From CAZTLE01 sp964614415 (GTDB lineage Bacteria > Bacteroidota > Bacteroidia > Flavobacteriales > Flavobacteriaceae): a DNA stretch of 12,080 nucleotides. The stretch covers positions 1 through 12,080 of the forward strand of contig CAZTLE010000124.1 in assembly GCA_964614415.1 (NCBI GenBank), in the 5' to 3' direction. Position numbers and translations under genes: made by a program. Each line of letters starts with the position of its first letter. Position 1 is the first letter of the stretch. The notes below the pieces were generated by a model. The model was not told the DNA's origin. It ran no database searches and worked only from the letters and a program-made list of their open reading frames with translations. Below are positions 4,780-9,634 of this stretch, one piece after another.

Positions 4780-5354
4780 TGCAGCGCTGTAAACTTCATA
4801 TCGTAATTGCTGCTCTTGGGTTTGTACTTGCTTCCTGCGGACAAAAACATCATGGGGCTACCGTAGATCAATCAGACCCGAATCTAACCCTGGAAAATGG
4901 GGTCCTTGAATTGGAAGGGACCCCGTTTACCGGGCGTCTGGTAGCATATCATTCCCAGGGCGAATTGGCCTACGAGGCCACGTATTCGGATGGCAGAAAA
5001 AACGGAATTGAACGAAAGTGGTATACAGGCAACGTGCTTCGGGAAGAAAGGGAGTATCGGGAAGGCGTCAAGTATGGTATACACAGGGGATGGTGGGAGA
5101 ATGGTCAAATACAATTCCGGTATGAGTTCAACGGAGATGGGCTCTACGAAGGTGCGCGCTGCGAATGGTATCAAAACGGACAGCTCTTTCGGGATTTTAA
5201 TTATGTAAACGGTCAGGAATCCGGAAGCCAAAGACTTTGGACGACCGACGGAAAGATAAGAGGAAACTATGAGGTCGTAGGCGGAGAGCGATTCGGACTG
5301 ATCGGTTTAAAGAAATGTTTCACCGTAACAAAAGACAAAAATGAGATTTTATAA
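4779..5354 (+). CDS. Lipoprotein with YwqK/MORN-like repeats
   Basis: A 191-residue protein with signal MQRCKLHIVIAALGFVLASC; Cys20 is the lipidation site. From about residue 40 it carries repeating units of the form GELxYExxYxDGxxxGxxxxW: GELAYEATYSDGRKNGIERK, NVLREEREYREGVKYGIHRG, GQIQFRYEFNGDGLYEG and GQLFRDFNYVNGQESG. These are the beta-hairpin repeats of the YwqK 'antitoxin' / MORN-variant family. The antitoxin label comes from YwqK of Bacillus and should not be transferred: in Bacteroidota these are usually secreted or surface proteins of unknown binding role. No toxin gene is adjacent. The start overlaps the YHYH stop by one base and the end overlaps the SCO start by 14 bases, a tight operon. 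Confidence 0.8.
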   Translation: MQRCKLHIVIAALGFVLASCGQKHHGATVDQSDPNLTLENGVLELEGTPFTGRLVAYHSQGELAYEATYSDGRKNGIERKWYTGNVLREEREYREGVKYGIHRGWWENGQIQFRYEFNGDGLYEGARCEWYQNGQLFRDFNYVNGQESGSQRLWTTDGKIRGNYEVVGGERFGLIGLKKCFTVTKDKNEIL

Positions 5355-6009
5355 GAATTTTTCGATCCTTGTCATGACTATGAGTCTTACGATGATATCC
5401 TGCAAGGAAGCAAATTCAGAACCCATAGCAATCGTCCAACAGGAAGACCCGGTAACGGCACTACCCTATTTCAATACCCCGGATTTCACACCGCAATGGG
5501 ACCGGCCAACACATCAAATCCCGGCTTTTTCATTCACAAATCAGAATGGTGAGACCGTTACCAACGAATCCTATTCCGGAAAGATATATGTTGCCGATTT
5601 CTTTTTTACCATCTGTCCCGGGATCTGTCCAAAACTGGCCAGCAGCATGTCCACACTTCAGGCGACCTTCAAAGACGATGGAGACGTATTATTACTCTCC
5701 CATTCGGTGATGCCCTGGCACGATACTGTGGAAGTACTCAAAGAATATGCTGAAATTAACGGAGTTAACGACAACAAATGGAACCTGGTAACCGGTGACA
5801 AAGAGGCGCTATACAACATTGCTCGCAACGGGTACTTTGCAGATGAGGACTTTACCAAAACTCAAGACCCCGAAAAATTCATTCATACCGAAAACTTCAT
5901 TTTGGTGGACGAAAACGGACACATTCGAGGGGTATACAACGGTACATTAGATATTGATATCAAACGACTTATCCGTCATATTGAAATTCTGAAAAAAGAG
6001 CATTCATAA
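5341..6009 (+). CDS. SCO1/SenC/PrrC family thioredoxin-fold lipoprotein
   Basis: A 222-residue lipoprotein (Cys21 after SLTMIS) with the SCO thioredoxin-like fold. The metal and thiol site is complete: TICPGICPK with Cys92 and Cys96 (CxxxC) and the distal histidine at His182 in KFIHTENFILVDENG. SCO proteins bind copper through these three residues and deliver it to, or reduce, the CuA site of cytochrome c oxidase; some act as thiol-disulfide oxidoreductases or redox sensors. Other family features are IPAFSFTNQNGETVTNESYSGKIYVADFFF before the site and GVYNGTLDIDIKRLIRHI near the end. No oxidase subunit genes are in the window, so a role in stress or copper handling with its operon neighbours is as likely as oxidase assembly. 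The start overlaps the preceding gene by 14 bases. Confidence 0.93.
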   Translation: MRFYKNFSILVMTMSLTMISCKEANSEPIAIVQQEDPVTALPYFNTPDFTPQWDRPTHQIPAFSFTNQNGETVTNESYSGKIYVADFFFTICPGICPKLASSMSTLQATFKDDGDVLLLSHSVMPWHDTVEVLKEYAEINGVNDNKWNLVTGDKEALYNIARNGYFADEDFTKTQDPEKFIHTENFILVDENGHIRGVYNGTLDIDIKRLIRHIEILKKEHS

Positions 6010-6067
6010 AAAATCATTTTTAAAACTTATGAAATACGGTTACATTTATCAGTAAATCAACTAACAA

Positions 6068-7447
6068 ATGCTATTTACTCGTTCCCTATTTCGCAAACTT
6101 GCGGTGCCTTTGCTATGTGCATGCGCAATTTTGATCCTCTCCTCGTGCAAGGACAATGACGATTACCTCGATGTCGCCCTTGACGATGAGTTACTACTCC
6201 TGCTGGAAGACGCCTCTAATGGCGAAGGAGTATCTTTCTTTACACTGCCGGATGAAACCGATCTGGCCAGTATTCCCCAGGACCCTATGAATCCGTTAAC
6301 CCCTGCCAAGGTAGCCCTGGGCAGACTATTGGTCCATGAAACCGCAACCGGTGGTGATCCCAAAGTTGCGGCTACCAAGAACACCTATGCGTGTGCCAGC
6401 TGTCACCCTGTAGCAGCAGGATTCTATTCAGGATTGTTGCAAGGTATTGGTGAGGGCGGATCCGGTTTTGGTGCTGCCGGAGAAGGTCGGGTGATCATGC
6501 CGGACAATATTGTGCCTCGTGATTCTCTGGATGTACTACCTATCAAAGTTCCTACAATTTTAAATGCGGCCTATCAGGAAGTGATGCTCTGGAACGGAGC
6601 CCTTGGCGGAGCCGGTATCAACGAACCCTATGTCGCACAGAATGCGACCGATTTCCCCGATAATTTATTGGGCTTTGAGGGACTGGAAATTCAGGGAATG
6701 GCAGGACAGGATGCACACCGTCTTAAGATTGACGAGTAATTTGCCGATGAGTTTGGATACAGGGATTTATTTGACGCTGCTTTCCCCGACGTTCCGGCAG
6801 ATCAGCGTTACTCACGCCATAACGGTGGCCTGGCCATTGCAGCCTTCAACAGAACAGTACTGGCCAACCAGTCCCCCTGGCAACAGTACCTTAGGGGTAC
6901 GACCACAGCTCTCACGAATGACCAAAAAGAGGGAGCCAAAGTATTTTTTAGCAAGGGGCATTGCTTTGAGTGTCATACAGGCCCTGCCCTGAAATCGAAC
7001 GAATTTCACGCCTTCGGTATGGCTGATTTCGATCCCAATGAAACCATTATTCTTGATGGCCGCCGCAGCTTTAAGCGCGAAGTATCCATGGGACGGGCTT
7101 CATTTACCGGACAGCCGGAGGATAATTACAAGTTCAAAGTACCAACCATCTACAATTTAAAAGACAACGCTTTTTACGGTCATGGCGGTTCGTTTAGAAC
7201 GATTCGCGAATTGGTGGAATACAAGAATGACGGAGTTAAGGAAAATGCTGCTGTGCCCGATGGTCAACTGGCTGAGCAGTTCGGAGCTATCAGTCTTACT
7301 GAAACCGAGATCACACAACTGGTCGACTTCATAAAGAATGCGTTGTACGATCCTAATTTAATACGGTACGTTCCCTCGGAGGTACCTTCGGGGAACTGTA
7401 TTCCCAATAACGATCCTCAGTCCCGGATTGATCTGGGCTGTGATTAA
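6068..7447 (+). pseudogene. Di-heme cytochrome c peroxidase family gene interrupted by an in-frame TAA
   Basis: Homologous to bacterial di-heme cytochrome c peroxidases/MauG-like proteins, which reduce H2O2 with electrons from c-type cytochromes outside the inner membrane. The product begins with a lipoprotein signal (LILSSC, Cys27). Heme site 1 is CASCH at residues 109-113. A TAA at 6737-6739 (codon 224) then stops the frame. Immediately after it the same frame continues without any shift: FADEFGYRDLFDAAFPDVPA, then heme site 2 CFECH at 299-303, then VPTIYNLKDNAFYGHGGSF and the family C-terminus, up to TAA 7445-7447. Total span is 460 codons, a normal family length. TAA is one base from GAA, CAA or AAA, residues that would fit here. 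Without readthrough the product is 223 residues with one heme. Recent nonsense mutation or sequence error is most likely. The 58-base gap after the SCO gene shows no terminator. Confidence 0.85.
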
Positions 7448-7479
7448 TACTTTGATTTTTAAAGGTTCAAAGAAGGATG

Positions 7480-7508
7480 AAAGCTCTGCTGAAAAGCAGG
7501 GCTTTTTT
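7480..7508 (+). terminator. Intrinsic terminator after the peroxidase gene
   Basis: AAAGCTCTGCT (7480-7490) pairs with AGCAGGGCTTT (7495-7505), 11 bp with one G-U, closed by a GAAA tetraloop (7491-7494) and running into six T residues (7503-7508). It sits 32 bases after the peroxidase stop and directly abuts the stop of the convergent gene at 7510. The A-rich flank gives only three U on the minus strand, so it is strong for plus-strand and weak for minus-strand transcripts. Confidence 0.9.
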
Positions 7509-7509
7509 G

Positions 7510-8166
7510 TTATTCCTTAATAACGACGATAGTCGCTCTGCGGCCGGTGAGCAGATTCCATTCCTTGGCAGAGATGATCATTCCATTGTCGTCATACACA
7601 TGGAGCTCGGCGGTGTTAGGTCCGGATGAACCCTGGTTGAGCGCTTCAAATTCAACGCGATTATAGCCTTTCTCCAGGGTGAGATCAAACCCTCTGAAAC
7701 TACCGGACAGAAACACGTTAGACTGCACAATGTCTCCGTTAACATACACACGGATGCGGTCGCCATCCACAAACTCATGGTCCCGATACAAAACGTTTAC
7801 AGTTGATCCTTTGGTTTTCACATCGCCCAGGAACATATCGCGGTTGTATTCTTCCTTGATCTCTTTATCTTTCGAAAAGTACTTGGGTGCTTTGTCGGAT
7901 TTCAGACTGAGAAAGCCGTCGTCTGTCGATATATCCAACTTTTCCTCTCCCTGTTCCCCAAGCTCCTGGGTTACATTGGGAGTAAGCGTACTGGATTCAT
8001 TCGAAAGGCTGGGTGTTTTAACGGCGGGCCATTCAATACCGCTGGGATCCTTTTCATTGTTTTCTGTAGCCTCAATACGCACAGAAGTATTAGGCGTATC
8101 GAGTTGAGCATACATCGATGCCGAAAAGAAACAAAAGCAGGTTAGTATTTGCAGGGTCTTCTTCAT
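7510..8166 (-). CDS. Conserved-looking secreted protein, function unknown
   Basis: A 218-residue protein starting MKKTLQILTCFCFFSASMYAQ, a clear Sec signal peptide with cleavage near Ala-Gln (about residue 20). The frame is open to a Met at 8187, but the Met-Lys-Lys at 8166 gives the normal signal start. The mature N-terminal half is acidic and low-complexity (Glu, Asp, Ser, Thr, Pro), likely an unstructured linker. The C-terminal half (from about residue 105) looks like a compact beta-sandwich: VNVLYRDHEFVDGDRIRVYV, GSFRGFDLTLEKGYNRVEFE, NTAELHVYDDNGMIISAKEW, then GRRATIVVIKE. No catalytic motif or sorting domain is seen; the fold hints at a binding or adhesion module. It ends 2 bases from the terminator at 7480-7508 and has a good -7 element upstream. 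Confidence 0.75.
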   Translation of the reverse strand: MKKTLQILTCFCFFSASMYAQLDTPNTSVRIEATENNEKDPSGIEWPAVKTPSLSNESSTLTPNVTQELGEQGEEKLDISTDDGFLSLKSDKAPKYFSKDKEIKEEYNRDMFLGDVKTKGSTVNVLYRDHEFVDGDRIRVYVNGDIVQSNVFLSGSFRGFDLTLEKGYNRVEFEALNQGSSGPNTAELHVYDDNGMIISAKEWNLLTGRRATIVVIKE

Positions 8167-8206
8167 CATGCAGTGCATTGTGTGCATGTACCAACAATAA
8201 TTAAAC

Positions 8207-8214
8207 CAAAAATA
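8207..8214 (-). promoter_or_regulatory. -7 element (TATTTTTG) upstream of the secreted-protein gene
   Basis: On the minus strand TATTTTTG matches the Bacteroidota -7 consensus TAnnTTTG exactly. It lies 41 bases before the ATG at 8166, giving a leader of about 34 bases. No clear TTG is found at the -33 distance, so this is a half-site call. Confidence 0.35.
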
Positions 8215-8242
8215 GGATTTTCAATGCATTTGGTCGTTTCAT

Positions 8243-8401
8243 TTAGTCTTTCCTTAACTTCTTTCTCCTCCAAACAAAGAACAACACTACGATGACCACA
8301 GGCAATACAATATACAGAATAACCTCAGCCGGGTCACTCAAATCCAAGGGGGTATTCCTGTCCGGGTGCGGAACACCTTCGGGGATCTGCACCGGTCTCA
8401 T
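8243..8401 (-). CDS. Small membrane protein (52 aa), flavobacterial type, function unknown
   Basis: Reading minus from ATG 8401 gives 52 residues: a polar N-terminus MRPVQIPEGVPHPDRNTPLD, one membrane helix at about residues 28-46 (VILYIVLPVVIVVLFFVW), and a basic tail RRKKLRKD. The positive tail places the C-terminus in the cytoplasm and the proline-rich N-terminus outside. An ATG at 8428 in the same frame would add nine residues (61 aa). The inner start is chosen because the promoter-like element at 8434-8463 would otherwise leave almost no leader. Short proteins of the form 'IPEG..HPDR.TP.D.S.P' plus helix are familiar from flavobacterial genomes, but I know no function. It is the first gene of a minus-strand pair with the secreted protein, which may have its own promoter. 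Confidence 0.65.
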   Translation of the reverse strand: MRPVQIPEGVPHPDRNTPLDLSDPAEVILYIVLPVVIVVLFFVWRRKKLRKD

Positions 8402-8433
8402 GAGCAAGGTTATCAGTATTGCTTTCATACCCT

Positions 8434-8463
8434 AAAAGATACGAAAATCACAGTATTTGCAAA
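8434..8463 (-). promoter_or_regulatory. Putative housekeeping promoter for the small membrane protein gene
   Basis: Minus-strand TTTG (8460-8463), 18 bases, then TATCTTTT (8434-8441), close to TTTG / 19 / TAnnTTTG. Transcription would begin near 8428-8430. That leaves about 27-30 bases of leader to the ATG at 8401, or a leaderless message if ATG 8428 were used. Confidence 0.4.
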
Positions 8464-8560
8464 TGTTCAAAATTTGTTTTGCCTCGCTGTCAGTGACTTC
8501 CGCCATGATCCGACTAAATTAAAAATTGTACCTTTAAGTTTTGCCAGACTTACTCCCCAC

Positions 8561-8992
8561 ATGCGCGTAGAAGAATCCAAATACAAAGATCTTTACGAGA
8601 AGAAAGTCGTGCTGGAATCAGGCTCGTTTTACTTCTTTGAAAAGTATATCATAGCCGAAATAGATGAAGGCGTACATTACGATTGGGAAGCCGCCAAAAA
8701 GATGGTCGATAAGGCCTATGAACACTATGGCGAGGAGCCAAAGGTGGCCTATATAACCAATCGTGTGAACTCCTACTCGGTCGATCCGCAGGATTGGCTT
8801 AAGTTCTATAAGGAGCGGCATCATCTTGAAGCCTATGCTATTGTTGCTTATAATCGAATAGGACTTATGAATGTTGTCCTGGAAAAGTTGTTTTCTCAAA
8901 CCCGAATTCGAAAATTCAGCCATCTGGACGATGCCGTGGAATGGGTCCTTAGCCCTCATAAGGATGAGGTTCCCAGAGAGAATGACGCCTAG
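8561..8992 (+). CDS. STAS/SpoIIAA-like cytoplasmic protein
   Basis: A 143-residue soluble protein with no signal or membrane segment. Secondary structure appears to alternate strands and helices: LESGSFYFFEKYIIAEIDEG, YDWEAAKKMVDKAYEHYG, KVAYITNRVNSYSVDPQDWL, LEAYAIVAYNRIGLMNVVLE, IRKFSHLDDAVEWVL. The closing 'F.. lddAveWVL' and the central 'vayItnR' strand recall the SpoIIAA-like/STAS fold proteins common in Bacteroidota, which lack a clear catalytic site; the conserved phosphorylatable serine of true anti-anti-sigma factors is not evident. The frame is open upstream to 8366, but that part overlaps the divergent small gene and its promoter; ATG 8561 begins the compact domain. It is followed after 15 bases by the dipeptidase gene, so the two are probably cotranscribed. 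Function unknown. Confidence 0.65.
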   Translation: MRVEESKYKDLYEKKVVLESGSFYFFEKYIIAEIDEGVHYDWEAAKKMVDKAYEHYGEEPKVAYITNRVNSYSVDPQDWLKFYKERHHLEAYAIVAYNRIGLMNVVLEKLFSQTRIRKFSHLDDAVEWVLSPHKDEVPRENDA

Positions 8993-9007
8993 TTAAAATG
9001 AGTTGGC

Positions 9008-9625
9008 ATGAAGAAGATAACTGTACTTTTGATCGCCGTTTTTTGTTTTGGTTTTTCTGAAACTACCTATCAGGAAACCGAGCTGGTAGATATTGCGACA
9101 TTGTCTACGGAATTTGCGTACGAAGTGCGGTACGCCACCGAAAACAACTTCATCGGTGAGGTTCTATATGATTGCTCTATCTGTGTTTTACAAAAAGAAG
9201 TGGCTGAAGCACTTGTCAAGGCGAATGCATATTTCTGTAAAAAAGGCTACCGCATTAAACTCTATGATTGCTATCGTCCCCTGGATGTTCAGAAACTAAT
9301 GTGGTCGCGAGTACCAAAAGCTGACTATGTAGCCAATCCCTACGGCAATGGCTCCATTCACAACCGTGGCGCGGCGGTGGACATGACTATTGAAACACTT
9401 GACGGATGCTTCCTCGATATGGGTAGCGACTACGATCACTTTGGACCTGAAGCGCACATCGACAACACAAATTTTTCGGAAGAGGTTCTGGCCAATCGCA
9501 AAATTCTCTTTGAGGGAATGAGGGCTCACGGCTTCAGCCCCATCCGAACCGAATGGTGGCACTTCAGCTATAAAAAAAACAGCAGCTATCCAATTATGAA
9601 TGAGCCACTGCCTTGTCCTGATTGA
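9008..9625 (+). CDS. D-alanyl-D-alanine dipeptidase, VanX/DdpX family (peptidase M15D)
   Basis: A 205-residue exported zinc dipeptidase that cleaves D-Ala-D-Ala. The N-terminus MKKITVLLIAVFCFGFSETT is a signal peptide, so it would act in the periplasm. The zinc and catalytic motifs are complete: SIHNRGAAVD with His118 and Asp125 as ligands, EWWHF with Glu182 as general base and His185 as third ligand, and the substrate-stabilising arginine in DCYRPLD (Arg90). Upstream of these, LSTEFAYEVRYATENNFIG is the usual N-terminal substrate region. Such enzymes in Gram-negative bacteria are thought to recycle or scavenge cell-wall dipeptide. No vanH, vanA, vanR or vanS gene is present, so resistance should not be inferred. 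It ends 9 bases from the convergent M16 gene, with no hairpin between. Confidence 0.93.
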   Translation: MKKITVLLIAVFCFGFSETTYQETELVDIATLSTEFAYEVRYATENNFIGEVLYDCSICVLQKEVAEALVKANAYFCKKGYRIKLYDCYRPLDVQKLMWSRVPKADYVANPYGNGSIHNRGAAVDMTIETLDGCFLDMGSDYDHFGPEAHIDNTNFSEEVLANRKILFEGMRAHGFSPIRTEWWHFSYKKNSSYPIMNEPLPCPD

Positions 9626-9634
9626 TCTTTCTCC

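Noticed and set aside
4884..5231. Minus-strand 115-codon ORF opposite the YwqK-like gene
   Set aside because: It mirrors the repeat-rich plus-strand gene, which has a lipobox and family repeats; no own start context or domain.
4779..5354. Toxin-antitoxin module based on the YwqK 'antitoxin' family name
   Set aside because: The protein is a lipoprotein with no adjacent toxin gene; the name comes from a distant Bacillus family member.
6737..6739. Selenocysteine or pyrrolysine recoding in the peroxidase gene
   Set aside because: The codon is TAA, not TGA or TAG, and no recoding element is evident.
6603..6992. Overlapping 129-codon ORF across the peroxidase stop
   Set aside because: It is out of frame with the peroxidase, which retains both heme motifs and family sequence in its own frame; a shadow ORF.
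9008..9625. Vancomycin-resistance locus
   Set aside because: Only a VanX-type dipeptidase is present; there is no VanH, VanA-type ligase or VanRS pair.
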